Assembly (NCBI RefSeq): GCF_050624435.1
Contig: NC_134530.1
Span: 144,686,721-144,750,720 of the forward strand
DNA length: 64,000 nucleotides
Direction: 5' to 3'
Source: Tenrec ecaudatus
Lineage: Eukaryota; Chordata; Mammalia; Afrosoricida; Tenrecidae
Within the stretch, counting starts at the first letter, position 1. Each line of letters starts with the position of its first letter. Below the pieces are notes generated by a model that had not been told where the DNA came from, made no database searches, and was given only the letters and a program-made list of their open reading frames with translations. This document shows, one piece after another, positions 45,424 through 56,421 of the stretch. Both the position numbers and the translations under genes were made by a program.

Positions 45424-46335
45424 CGTGTTGCTATAAAGCTGGAAACTGCACCACTAGCATTTCCAATATTAGCAGGGTCACTGATGTTAAGTAGGTTTTA
45501 GCAAAGCTTCCAGACAAAGAAAAACTAGGAAGAATAAAGAAGTAGACCACTTCTGAAAAATTAGTCATTGAAAACCTTATCAGTAGCCATGGAATCTTGC
45601 CTGATACTGTGCTTGAAGATGAGCCCTTCCAGTTAGAAGGACTCAAAATACGACTGGAGAAAAATGCCTTCTGAAGACAGCATCAACCTTAATGACATGC
45701 TGAAACAAAGCTTCCAGGACCTTCATTGTGGACTCAAATGAGAAGAAACAACTGTAAACATTCATTAACAATGGGAATATATAATGAATGAGGTATGAAT
45801 CTAGGAAAATTCGAAGTCATCAAAAATGAAATAGAATGTATAAAGATTAATATTCTAGACATTACTGAGCAAAAACGGACATATTCGCCCTGTTGGAATT
45901 AGACTGTGGTATAGTTTGCAACTCCGAGAACGACAAGTTGAAGAGGAATGATATCATGCTGATCATCAGAAAGATCATTTCAAGATATAACGTGAATGGA
46001 TATGCTGCCAGTGATAGGATACTATCCGTACCCTTTGAGAAAGATCGGTTAATATGATTATTATTCAAACTTAAGCACCAACCACTAACATAAAGAAGTT
46101 GAAGAACTCTGCCAACTACTGCAGGCTGAAATTCATCAAATATGCAGTCAAGATAGACTGATCATTACTGTCAATTGGAATGGAATGCAAATGTTGGAGA
46201 CAGAGGGAAAGGACTGGTACTTGGAAAATATGGTCTTGGTGATAGAAATTATGCTGGAGATCACATGATCAGCAAGCAATTTCCTCATTGAAAATGTCTT
46301 TCCTCAACAACATAATTGGGTAAATGGGTAATTTG
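45424..46335 (+). mobile_element. RTE LINE, 5' half (interrupted copy)
   Basis: It starts at the RTE 5' end ('gtgttgctataaagctggaaactgcaccactagcatttcc', 'agcagggtcactgatg') and runs through '..gaaaaccttatcagtagccatgg', 'ccatggaatcttgcctgatactgtgcttgaagatgagccc', 'aaatagaatgtataaagattaatattctagacattactgagc' to the endonuclease region 'aacaacataattgggta'. It stops at an insertion and resumes at 47813. Confidence 0.85.
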
Positions 46336-47709
46336 AGAACATGGCATGAGTACAACAAACCTCTTCTAGCTTCAGAAGGGAGAAGGCAAATTCAAGTCCA
46401 TGCCAGAGGTCAGACATCCTTCCACCCTCCATCCTTCTTTTATACTATTTGGACATCAACCATTCCTCAAAGAACACTCTACTTAGTGTCTGGGTTCAAA
46501 ACACTGGTGCAATGGCCACCCCAAACTCAGAGACAACACTCACAAGTACAGGGGTTTATTAGGAAAGGTAACAGGTTACCACAAGCCAGGATCAGACAGT
46601 ATTAAGGATGCAAACTTTGGTCCACAGCAGCTCCTCTCCTCAGTGAGCAACCATGTCTCTTTCTGATCCTTGGCCTCTCTGCCTCATGGTCCATTGATCC
46701 TTGCCTCCCTAGGCCAGGAAGTCCACCTGCCACTCTGCCTCACTGCCACATGGTATCAGTGGCAGGACTCCTCTGCTCGGATGCCTTTGGTCTTGGCATG
46801 ACATTGCTTAGGCAGGGATCTTGAATGTGCTCCACTGATGAATCTTCCCTCTTCACTCCTAGGAATTCTCTCTGTGCTTTTGAAATGGGCCTGTTATACA
46901 TAGAGGAATGATAAAGCTGACCTGTGGGGGGGAGGTCAGATGCTCACAGGCATCTCCCCTGGAGGCAGTCCCAACCAGACTGCTCTCTCCCCACACCACA
47001 GGGGTGGGCCTGCTTCCTGCTGCTAGAGACAATGGATTAATCGGCTCTATCAGTTGAGCCAGGGAACAAGCCAAACTGATCTGTGGCATCCAAGGTTAGG
47101 CTGCCATCCAGTATCTAGGATCCGCCCTCCTCTTCCTATTGTGTATATTTCCCTAGACCACCCCCTCATTACTGTATTACCTATTAGCACAACCCATTCC
47201 TGTGACATATGTCTTCACCTGTAATTAGGGGGCTTGCATGTCCCCAGAGAATATAAAAAGCCTGGGCTAGCATTAAACTCTCTCTTCCTCCACGTGGACC
47301 ACCAAGCGGGGCTGAGGTGAGCATGCTACCATGAATCGTGACTGACTACATTTATTTCAATACTTCTCTTCTATCTCTCATGCTCTCTATAACTTTACTA
47401 TGATCTTTACTTATTATCGCTGTACAATTGCACCTACCGGACCCGTAATGATGTGTTAGGGGTTGGTTTCCCCTAACACTGACCAATCCCTGAATTCGAG
47501 TCTTCTACACCATTTTGCATGGTCCCGCCCTATTATCTGGTGGGAGGAACAGAGAAAGGAATTGAAGAGTTATAGTTAAGCAATTTCACATTATATACAT
47601 GTACAAATATACACATTACTTCACACAAATGCATATTCACACAAATATACATGTAGGTCTTGCTGGATGGAGTACTTAGGAATCAAAAGGACCTCCTCTG
47701 GAGAGAACA
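46336..47709. mobile_element. LTR-like DNA inserted in the RTE
   Basis: About 1.4 kb separates two consecutive RTE segments. The plus strand at 47251 has a TATA-type 'tataaaaagcctgg' followed by 'cattaaactctctcttcctcc', which looks like a retroviral LTR promoter and R region. Near 46553, 'ggtttattagg' is an AATAAA-type signal in the opposite orientation. Two LTR-like pieces in opposite orientation are therefore possible. Family and exact ends are not established and I found no target-site duplication. Confidence 0.5.
47453..47479. repeat. Perfect 10-bp stem hairpin
   Basis: GTGTTAGGGG, a 7-nt loop TTGGTTT, then CCCCTAACAC. It lies at the probable 3' end of the LTR-like segment; TGTTAGGGG..CCCCTAACA could be LTR terminal inverted-repeat sequence. 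Confidence 0.8.
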
Positions 47710-47812
47710 AAAGGAGCCCTGGTGGCATAGTGGGTGACCAGTTAGGCTGCAAAGCGCACAGTCAGCAGTTTGCACCCACTAGCTGCTCTGCTGGAGGAGA
47801 CCATGGCAAAGC
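47710..47812 (+). mobile_element. AfroSINE-type head fragment
   Basis: The tRNA-like head 'aaaggagccctggtggcatagtgggtgaccagttaggctgcaaagcgcacagtcagcagtttgcaccc' in plus sense, truncated where RTE sequence begins. It is the last part of the material that splits the RTE. Confidence 0.8.
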
Positions 47813-48545
47813 TCCACACCAACAGCTCAAACAAGGCCACGGACCGAGTGTGGAACAGACTACTGTCATTTGCTCCTAAGTTAGCACAAATTGAAGCTGA
47901 AGAAGATTATAGCAACTCCACAATGCAAAGAAAACAAAGATCCTCACAACTGGACCTATAGATGGCATTATGATACTTTTTTTTTGATAAATTTTTTTTA
48001 AAATTGAAGTTGTCAAGGATTTCATTTTACTTAGATCCCAATGATTACTTGTGGAAGAAGCAGTCAAGAAGTAAAAAGATGTGTTGCATGGGACAATTCT
48101 GCTGTACTTGACCTCCTTAAAGTGTTAAGGTGGTATTTTCAGTCATTTCATATGCAAGCGAGAGTTGGGCAATGAATAAGGAAGACTGGAAAAGAACTGA
48201 ATTATGATGTTGGCAAAAAATATTGAAAGTGCTATGGACTGCCAGAAGCACAAACACATCCCACTTGGAAGAAGTACAGGCAAAATCCTCGTTACAAGTG
48301 AGGATGGTAAAACGTACTGTGACCATGTTATCAGAAGGACTGGTTGCTGGAAAAGGACATCATTCTTGGAAAAGTCAGTGAGAAAGAGGAAGACGCCCCA
48401 ATGAGATAGCTTAACACAGTGCTGCAACAGTGGCCTCAAGCAGAACCATTCTTGTGAGGATGGTGCAGGACCAGGCCGTGTTGCGTTGTATTGTGCACAG
48501 GGTAGCCATCAGTTGGAGCCAAATTGACAGCACCTAACAATATCA
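47813..48545 (+). mobile_element. RTE LINE, 3' part of the interrupted copy
   Basis: It resumes just after the point reached at 46335 ('aaagctccacaccaacagctcaaacaaggcc..gtgtggaacagactactgtcatttgctc'). The reverse transcriptase core is missing and the 3' part follows ('caactccacaatgcaaagaaaacaaagatcctcacaactggacc', 'gaagttgtcaaggatttcattttacttagatccc', 'gccatcagttggagccaaattgacagcacctaacaatatc'). Confidence 0.85.
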
Positions 48546-49124
48546 TTATGTCAATAATAGGGGAAAGTAGGTGTGGGTTATATAGGCATTTTCTACACTG
48601 TCTTCACGCTGTAAGTCTAAAACAGTTCTAAAATAGCTTATTTGAAAGAAAGGAAGAGGAGCAGCCCCTTTCCTAATCATGCTGGGAAAAGTGGTTTCCT
48701 GAGTACTGGGCAGCTGTCGTTTTCAGGGCCCCTCATGGCTACTCTGGCCTTACCTGTGGGACACTCCCAGAGCCTACTCTGCATTACTACAAGTTTGTTT
48801 CCTAGCAGCTGGGAATTTAAAATAATAAATAAATAAAACATTTGTAGAAATCCCATTTTTCACTAGTTGATTTTCCAACTTTCTTAAGGGGCTTCCCCAT
48901 TGCTGGTCTCTTCTGGTTAATAGTATACTCACAGAGATGGCTTATCTCAGAAGTTTATTGCATTTGTGTAGCAAATTTTAAAGGCCTAAAAAAAAGCACC
49001 AGGAGGTATCTACCTCTAGCCCTTTTGTCACATGAAATACAATCGGTGACAGGAGCATGCCTCACAGTCTACAACCTCACCATTTTGACAGATGGGTTGA
49101 ATTTTACATGCGAATAGTGAGACA
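48546..49124. other. No identifiable feature
   Basis: About 0.58 kb with no gene or named repeat. Confidence 0.4.
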
Positions 49125-49270
49125 ACTCCAAGCAAGTTGTCATCAAGTTGTTTCTGACTCATAAGGAGGTTTCTGAGGTTGTACATCTTGACTGGAGCAG
49201 ACAGCCTCCCCCTTCTCCTGAGGAGTGGCTAGTGGTTAGCATTCAATGCTTACCTGACAACACCAGTATA
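49125..49270 (-). mobile_element. AfroSINE-type SINE
   Basis: 'gcaagttgtcatcaagttgtttctgactcataaggaggtttctgaggttgtacatcttgactggagcagacagcctcccccttctcctgaggagtggctagtgg' in minus orientation. Confidence 0.75.
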
Positions 49271-49554
49271 TGGAATAAACCATCAAGAGCCCTTTACATT
49301 GGAATATCCACCAGATACAGGGAATGGCAAGATTTTACCTAATACCCCATAAGGAGTGACAAAACAAGTTTTCAGGCCTCTGACTAGATGCTTTGTTCAA
49401 TAATTGAGAGTCCTTGAATTCCAGTCTCCATTGCAAGACACTGTTCTTCCCTCTAAACTTCCCTCCATCAAATGGCTTTCTCTCATGTGGTTGCTATAAA
49501 CTACTGAGGGTGAAACACCTTTCTTAAACAAATACTAACACAGTCATTATATAT

Positions 49555-51055
49555 ATATAATCATTTTATTCGGGGCTCGTACAACTCTTATCACAATCCA
49601 TCCACCCATTGTGTCAAGCACATTTGTACATTTGTTGTCACCATCATTCTCAAAACATTTTCTTTCAACTTGAGCCCTTGGTATCAGCTCAATTTTCCCC
49701 TCCCTCCCACTTGATAATTTATAAATTATTATTTTCATGTCTTACACTGTCCAGAGTCTCCCTTCAGCCACTTGTCTGTTGTCCGTGCGCAGGGAAGGGG
49801 TTATATGCAGATCTTTGTGATCAGGTCCCCTTTTCAACCCCACCTGGTATTGCTAATTTCATTATTGGTCCTAAGGGGTTTATCTGTTCTGGATCCCCTA
49901 TGTTTCCTGCTTTTATCTGTACCAGTATACATGCTCTTGTCTAGCTGGATTTGTAAAGTAGAGTTGGGATCATGATAGTGGGAGGGGAGGAAGCATTTAA
50001 GAACTAGAGGAAAGTTGTATGTTTCATTGGTGCTTTACTGCACCCTGATTGGCTAGTCTCCTTCTGTAAGGGGATGTCCAGTTGCCTACAGATGGGCTTT
50101 GGGTCTCCACTCTGCACTCCCCCTCATTCACAATGATGATTTTTTTGTTCTGTGATACCTGATTCCCGATTCCATCAACACCTCAGGAGTGCACAGGCTG
50201 GTGTGCTTCTTCCATGTGAGTGAACTTTGTTGCTTCTGAGTTAGATGGCTGCTTGTTTACCTTTAAGCCTTTAAGACTCCAGATGCTATATCTTTTGATA
50301 GCCGGGCATCATCAACTTTCTTCACATTTGCATATGCACCTGCTTTGTCTTCAGCGAACATGTCGAGAAGGTGAGCATCATAGAATGCCAGTTTAATAGA
50401 ACAAAGTATTCTTGCATTGAGGGAGTAAAGGCCTAATATCTGTCTGCTACCTTAATACTAAACCTATAAATGTATGCACATACATCTATTCTCCATTGTC
50501 ATATATAAATATATTTACATGCCTGTACTTAGATCTCTATAAATGCCCTTTGCCTCCTAGTTCTTTCCTTTATTTCCTTTTACTTTTCTCTTGTCCCATT
50601 ATGATGCTCAGCCTTCATTTGGGTTTCAGTAATTCCTCTTGGTTACATGCGCCTTGATCACGCCCTACCAGGCCTCCTACATCCTCCTCGCCATCGATTT
50701 GGATCACTTGTTGTTCTCTTGTCCCTGGGTTTGTTAACACCCACTTCCTTTTCCCCACCTCCCCTCTCCCGTGTCCCCCAGGAACCGTCAGTTCTGTTGT
50801 TTCTCCTCCAGCTTGTTTATCCCGCCTATCTTATCTAGACATGCAAAGAAAATAATATGCGCAAAAACCAAGACAGAGCAAAACAAAGCAACAAAAGAAA
50901 AGAAAACAACAACGAAAAACCAGCGACAAAAAAATTCTGTAAATAGTTCAAGGTCTCTTTGTTGACCTTTAGGAATGTTTACCAGTGGAGTCTGATGGGA
51001 TGCCATGCTCTGGCCCCAAAGTCTATTTTTGGTATTCCCTGGGAACTTCGTTGTT
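49555..51055 (-). mobile_element. L1 3' portion, ~1.5 kb, 14-bp TSD
   Basis: A contiguous minus-sense L1 3' UTR. Its 3' end is 'gagccccgaataaaatga' at 49555-49580, with CAGTCATTATATAT duplicated exactly on both sides (49541-49554, 51056-51069). Nothing inside it is rearranged, so it is a good reference for the order of segments in the inverted copy at 13481-15423. I see no ORF2 protein remnant. Almost no A-tail is left next to the AT-rich target site. Confidence 0.92.
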
Positions 51056-51261
51056 CAGTCATTATATATTTTCATAATACATTAGTTACCTATGGAATTG
51101 TCTACATCACTGTGGTTTTTTCCCCTGTACCTTTTTGGGAACTGTTTCCAACAACAAGAGAAAGCAGGGGATGTGCACTGGTTAGATAACCAGCATACTA
51201 TGGAAAGATGACGTTAAATCAAACGCTTCTCAAGAGATTGAAAAGAACACCTTTGGATGTA

Positions 51262-51353
51262 CACAAAGGTTGTAGTGGTAGCGGCGGTGGGGGTCGGGAA
51301 TGGCAGTTAAAAGAAAATGGAATTTTTCCCACCAACTTTTGAACCCCCTTTGT
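51262..51353. repeat. MITE-like short inverted repeat
   Basis: It begins ACAAAGG..TTG after TA and ends CAACTTTTGAACCCCCTTTGT before TA, with 'aaaatggaatttttccc' internally as in the palindromic mariner-type element at 52108. Interpreted as a decayed non-autonomous mariner-type element. Confidence 0.5.
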
Positions 51354-52107
51354 ATTATTCTATTAAAATGTTTCTCCATGGTAGTGGATGACTAAGCTTC
51401 AGTTTATTTGGAATAGAAAGTGGACTCTAAATGTACCTGTCTGCAGTGGTGGTTGGCAGGTAGGCTAAGCTGATGTGAGGAAAGCTTTGGTATGGTACAT
51501 GGGATAGGCTCCATGTGTACTGGCTTTTACTTTTATTATCTATTGGTTATTGGGTTATGTACTATCATTCAGTTGTTCAGATTTCTATTTGCAGTAAGGA
51601 GAGGATTGCTGCTGTCATTTCCAATAACTTGGTCCATAGAGGGCTGGAGAAAATAAGGCTTTTAGCCTCCCTCAGGATTTAGTCTCAGGAACCCTCACAA
51701 GGTCATGATCAGTGAGACTCGATTCCGTGGCAGTGGGTTTGGTGTTGTTGTGTTTGATCCACTGTGAAAAGTGCCTCCGAGTCCCACTCAGGTCACTTGT
51801 GCTGTCTTTCTCATGCCTTGAAGATTCATATGGCAGAATGGGACAATCACAGAGCAGAGAATTGCAGGATTTGATAAGTAGATTCTGTTTAGAGAATCTA
51901 GGATTGCAGAATGGTGTTCTGCTTTGTTCTCTGACTCTTATTGTCTCCTTTTTGAAAATAACACAAAACTCAACTGTAAAAACTACAATTATCCTGAGTC
52001 TTAGTTTGAAAATCTGCAATTAAAATAATCATATTTCTTTAAACTCATATGAGTACTGACCTAGGCTGGGTGCTCTAGAGGAGCAAAACCAGTGAAGCAT
52101 GTGTGTA
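51354..52107. other. No identifiable feature
   Basis: About 0.75 kb. The open frames at 51672-52019 (minus) and 51712-52023 (plus) are antisense to one another and neither has a domain. Confidence 0.4.
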
Positions 52108-52187
52108 TGAGGAGGTTTCAAAAAGTTCGTGGAAAAGAGGGATTAAAAGATAATGGAATTTTTCCACAAAATTTTTGAAGCTCCTCA
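52108..52187. mobile_element. Palindromic mariner-type MITE (80 bp)
   Basis: The left arm TGAGGAGGTTTCAAAAAGTT pairs with the right arm AATTTTTGAAGCTCCTCA, with complementary CGTGGAAAA / TTTTTCCAC inside. The element follows TA. Size and layout fit a miniature element derived from a mariner with TGAGGAGG ends, similar to the end of the mariner remnant at 38552. Confidence 0.85.
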
Positions 52188-52284
52188 TGTATATCTGTAT
52201 ATGTGTGGGTGGGAGAGAGACAGTGAGCAAATGACAGACAGAAAGACAGAGGTTTATTTTAAGGAAATGGTTTACACAGTTGTT

Positions 52285-52445
52285 AAACCCTGGTGACACT
52301 GTGTGTTAGGCATTGAGTTGCTAACCCCAAGGTCAGTGGTTCAAATCTACCAACTGCTTTGCATAAGAAAGATGAAGCTGTCTGATCTTCTAACGATCTA
52401 AGGAACCCTATATATGGTCTCTCTGAGTCTGAATCAATACAATGA
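52285..52445 (+). mobile_element. AfroSINE-type SINE
   Basis: 'aaccctggtgacactgtgtgttaggcattgagttgctaaccccaaggtcagtggttcaaatctaccaactgc' is the tRNA-like head with A- and B-box-like parts in plus orientation, followed by a decayed body. Confidence 0.8.
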
Positions 52446-53454
52446 CATATTTGATTTTTTTAGTTTTTATGAGTGAGAAAAATACACTTTTCTGTATGCC
52501 AAACAACATAAACCCCCCTCACTGTCAGGGGCAGTTCACTGTATAAAAGGAATGAAACAGAAAACTTTATTATTGTGGGTGGGATTTTTTTTTTCATTTT
52601 CCAGGAAATTAAATAGCTGTTTCCATGATACATTTCATGTTGTGATCATAATTGCATGTGTGTGTGTATGTTGAAGATAAAACAAAACAACTAGAAAGAA
52701 AGAGGATGAAGAGAGGGTCACTTGGTTGAAAATATACTTATTTTTCTTAATTGCACAATTTTCTTCCATGTGTATACCTTTTATTTTGATTTTTTTCTCT
52801 TAAAGCTAGAACGAATTTTAAAGGACATGCAAAAAGCAGTTCACATAGAAAACTATTATGACTGCTCTCCTTTCAGGCTGTATACCATGTACTCTCTAAA
52901 GCACATGTATAAACATAGATGGCTAAGACCCCACTAAACTTCAAGGAATACCAAGGAAACAAAACCACAGTGAATCACTAACCTTCACTACAGCGTAGAC
53001 CCAGTATGTTATGTTCACTTCTATCATGGACACACATACCACAGACTCACTTTTGGTGCTGTTACTGATGATGTAATTTATTAGACTTTTTCTAACCATT
53101 AAGCTTACCAGTCATCTTAGCTTCAGGCAAAGCTATCAGTCCCCTTGGCAAGTCTTCCTACCTCAGGCAACTGTGGCATTATCTTCCATCATGCTTCTTG
53201 GATTCTCAAACCATTAGCTTATCAGAGCATCATATATTGCTATACAGCTTGGAGTGCCTGTTCAGGAGGCAGTATTCCTTGATTACTTCCTACTCCTTCC
53301 TTCTCTCAACCTTCCTGTGATTAGCTTCAGGAAATTATACTGGCTTAGCAATTAATTTTGACTAGAAATACTCTGGCGCCTGCCTTATCTGGATTGATAT
53401 TGCCCTGAATACATTAGTAAGATAATGGCTTAAGTTTTCTTTCCGCTGGTATTG
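52446..53454. other. No identifiable feature
   Basis: About 1 kb, AT-rich, no gene or repeat I can name. Confidence 0.4.
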
Positions 53455-53585
53455 TAATGGTTACATTGGGCTGATAACCACACAGTAGCTTAGGAGAAAA
53501 ATGAGGCTTCCGTAGTTACAGGGGGCAGTTCTACTCTGTCCTTTAGGGTTGCTATGAGTTGGAATCAACTTGATGGCAGTCAGTG
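53455..53585 (+). mobile_element. AfroSINE-type SINE, deleted copy
   Basis: 'taatggttacattgggctgataaccacac' (head) and 'agttacagggggcagttctactctgtcctttagggttgctatgagttggaatcaacttgatggcagt' (body and 3' end) with the middle missing. Confidence 0.8.
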
Positions 53586-54291
53586 AGAATTATATTAAAC
53601 TTTTTCTTTGAATATTTTATGCTGTTACAAATACTTCTTTTTAACGCTTAGTTGTATTTAATCTATAAATACCATTTTCCACTAAAAAGAACCAGAACCC
53701 CTTGAAGAAAAGGCTGATTCTATATCCGGGGCAGGCTATGTACAGAATGTGCCTGGTAAAAAAATAATGACAGAAAAGGTACAGATGAAACAAGAAACAT
53801 GACTAAATAATTACTGACTTTGGGTGTTGAGTATATGAAACTTCTTTTATCGGATTCTACTTTTGTGTGTTTACTTTTTCTGTAAATTTTTTTTCTTCTA
53901 AAGGTAGCTAAAGAGAATGGCTATTAAAAATTTTTTTAAAGCATGAAAAATGCTAAAGTTATACAATGAACAGGTAATCTCTCTCCTATCTTAGACCTGG
54001 CTCTTTCTTCTCAGGGAAATCGTACTAATTTCCTGTGTATTTGTCAAGGAATTTTATATGAATGAATGTCTATGCGTGTGTTTTTTTAAAAACCACAAAT
54101 AGTGGTATATGCTGTTTTATACCTCATTGAATTTCTAGTAGTTTTAATACGTTACCTACACATTATTTTACTGCACATCTTTATACTTTACACTGAACCC
54201 CAGGCTTCACATTCCTTTAATATAATCACACTATATCACATATAGCATCTATATGTAACACACAGATTATTGAAAACACTTGGAGAGTTTG
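53586..54291. other. No identifiable feature
   Basis: About 0.7 kb, AT-rich, without a gene or named repeat. Confidence 0.4.
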
Positions 54292-54440
54292 GAGCCCTGT
54301 TGGTGTACTGGGTGATGTGCTGGGTTCAGTCACTCTGTGCAGCAAGATGTGGCCATCTGCCCCTGTAGAGTCACTAAAAAACTCCATGCCATCTACTCAT
54401 TTGGGGCTCATAGCTAACCCACAGGACAGAGTAAATCCGC
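54292..54440 (+). mobile_element. AfroSINE-type SINE, diverged
   Basis: 'ggagccctgttggtgtactgggtgatgtgctgggttcagtcactctgtgcagcaagatgtggccatctgcccctgtagagtc' is the plus-strand head and body. Confidence 0.65.
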
Positions 54441-54504
54441 CCTTTCTAAGGCCAAGAGTCACCGTATTGGAGATCCACAAGGTCACTGTCAGAATTGGCT
54501 CATG

Positions 54505-54750
54505 GCCCCAAAACAAACTCACTGAATTCTGACGCATAGTGACTATCAAGGGCAGGGTAGGAAAGGCACGTGTGAGTTTGAGACGAGTTCTTTGGAGCAC
54601 AAAGCTTTACTTTCTCCCAGATTGGCTGGTGGTTTCCATCTGCTCCTTATGGTTAAGCAGCCCAACGTATAGCCATTGCACCACTTGGATTCCTGTGTGC
54701 TTATTAAATAATAGTAACAATCAAGCTCACTGCCATCGAGTCAAAACAGG
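54505..54750 (-). mobile_element. AfroSINE-type SINE plus a 3' scrap of another
   Basis: 'ccaaaacaaactcactgaattctgacgcatagtgac' to 'tgcaccacttggattcc' (54694) is a minus copy. 'aacaatcaagctcactgccatcgagtcaaaacagg' (54716-54750) is the beginning of a second minus copy cut short. Confidence 0.75.
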
Positions 54751-54759
54751 TTCAGGGTT

Positions 54760-55279
54760 TTGTCAAGTGTGGTTAAGGAAGAGTTTTTAAAGTTTGGGTT
54801 CAGATTTCAGTTCTCAAAATCATGTTGGGTTACTTTCAAAGGGTCACGTTTACACAGATTGACTGGATCTTGGGAGACGTGGCTAAGAGGAGGATCAGTA
54901 CAAAAACCGTCGACCTGGGAGGACTAAGAAAAACCCAAGGGGGTGAAAGACATGGCTTCCCTTTCCCAGTGAACGTTGGGACGGAGGCTGCTGGTCCTGC
55001 TCCAATCTCAACGGGCCAGAAGGCGCAGGGGTGCCTCATTGAAGTGAAGAAAAGTAGACTCGAAGACAACGCGAGGAAGCAAACAAGATGGGTGACCACA
55101 CTGCTAGCTTTTTCACTCAGCGTGCAGAGCGGTACAAGACACGGACAAAAACACGGCGTGTCTGCATGGCGCAGCAGTGCCACACGATTATGGGACAGCC
55201 ATATAAAAACAAGCACAATCAGGGTCCCAGAGAACAGAATCCACATGGATCCGCAAAATAAAACACGAAGTCCAAAGAC
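54760..55279. other. No identifiable feature upstream of the CpG island
   Basis: Transition zone between transposon-rich desert and the RBM15 CpG island. A 222-codon open frame (54822-55490) runs through here into the island with no domain or start context and is best explained by chance. A non-coding transcript divergent from RBM15, as in human (RBM15-AS1), could begin nearby but nothing in the sequence proves it. Confidence 0.4.
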
Positions 55280-55942
55280 ACCTCTGCGGCAGCCCCAGTT
55301 CCGGCCTCGCCTGCGGCCCTGGGGCGGGGAGCGCTGGGCGCTCCCGAGGGACCTGGGCAGGGACCAGAGCGGGGCTCCCGGACGAGCGAGCGCTGAGGCT
55401 TCGTTGCGCCTCGCCTCGTGGGTGCGGGACCGCGCGAACCCCGCCGATCAGAGCACCGTCCCGGGCGGCCTGGCATCTTATGAACCGTAAAACTACTGGA
55501 CCCGGCAGGACTCGCGGGCCCGGGGACCGCGGGCGGCGCCTTCCCGCGCACGAGGGCCGAGGGCCAGGTGCTTTCACTCCTCACGCAGGGCCTGAGAGAC
55601 CCTAAGATGGTGCCCGCCGGGCGCCCCGTTGGTTTCCTGAGGGACGCGTGGGCTTGCCTCGATCCTCGTCCGGCCCTGGGAGGGCAGCGAGGTGCTCGCC
55701 CCGAAGCTCGGAGCCCCTCGGGCCGCAATGCCGCCGCACTGACCGAATGTGTGAGGGACCGACGCCGAGCGCGCGGGGAGGCGGGGCTGGCCCGTGGTCA
55801 CCATCTCGCGACATCTAAGTGACGTCTCACGGCGAGCGCGGGTTCTGGGCTTTCACCTTCAGTCAGCCTCCTCCGCACATGGGCCTACCCCTTTAAGGAG
55901 TGACGGACAGTTATCGCAACCTATCAACTTCCTCCTCAGTAG

Positions 55943-56421
55943 CCAATCAGATTTAAACTTCTTTCAGCCGCCGAAGGAGTTGGAAGAAAGGGGTCGAAAG
56001 AGGGAGCTCTCTCGCGAGATCGCGGTGAGCTAACCTCTCTGAGGAAAAATCACCCGAACCGATGTCCCGAATTCCCACATAATGGGTTAAAGGACAGGAT
56101 CACAAGCCAATGAAAGCGATGAGGAGGTGGGCTCGCTGCTTTGGCCGCTCCAGCAGTACCGTTACAGGGCAGACTTTTTGTCCAATCAACGCCGCCAGCC
56201 TCTGGGTCAGGTGGCCACGGAGTGCGAGGGGCGGAGCTTCAGCCTGGCGCGAGGAACCGTTAAGATCGACAACGAATACAACCAATGAGGTACTCTGACT
56301 AGGTCGTTGGGAATCCAATAACAGCGGCTGGGCGGGCGCCTTTCCGGAGCGCCGGGAGATGTAAAGACAGGCAAATACTTTTCCCAATCAGACTGTAGCA
56401 GAGACGAGCTAATTGACCAAT
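55943..56421 (+). promoter_or_regulatory. RBM15: Array of seven CCAAT boxes (NF-Y type)
   Basis: CCAAT occurs on the plus strand at 55943, 56107, 56182, 56282, 56315, 56394 and 56417, most within GCCAATC/ACCAATGA/TCCAATCA contexts typical of NF-Y. All seven are in one orientation. The last overlaps the first in-frame ATG at 56420. Confidence 0.7.
56010..56019. promoter_or_regulatory. RBM15: TCTCGCGAGA palindrome
   Basis: An exact copy of the TCTCGCGAGA core-promoter palindrome found in many TATA-less CpG-island promoters of housekeeping genes. A near match (tctcgcgaca) is at 55805. It lies 410 bases upstream of the first in-frame ATG, between CCAAT boxes 1 and 2. Confidence 0.7.

Noticed and set aside
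50641-51006. Open frames in the L1 at 49555-51055
   Set aside because: They lie in the L1 3' UTR. I see no ORF2 C-terminal motif, so no L1 protein is annotated.
54822-55490. 222-codon open frame on the plus strand
   Set aside because: It starts in AT-rich DNA, runs into the CpG island, has no domain and an unfavourable start, and an equally open frame lies antisense. GC-rich DNA gives such frames by chance.
55219-55728. 169-codon minus-strand frame in the CpG island
   Set aside because: Arg/Pro/Gly/Ser-rich with overlapping frames in all phases, typical of GC-rich island DNA. A divergent non-coding RNA is possible but not a protein.
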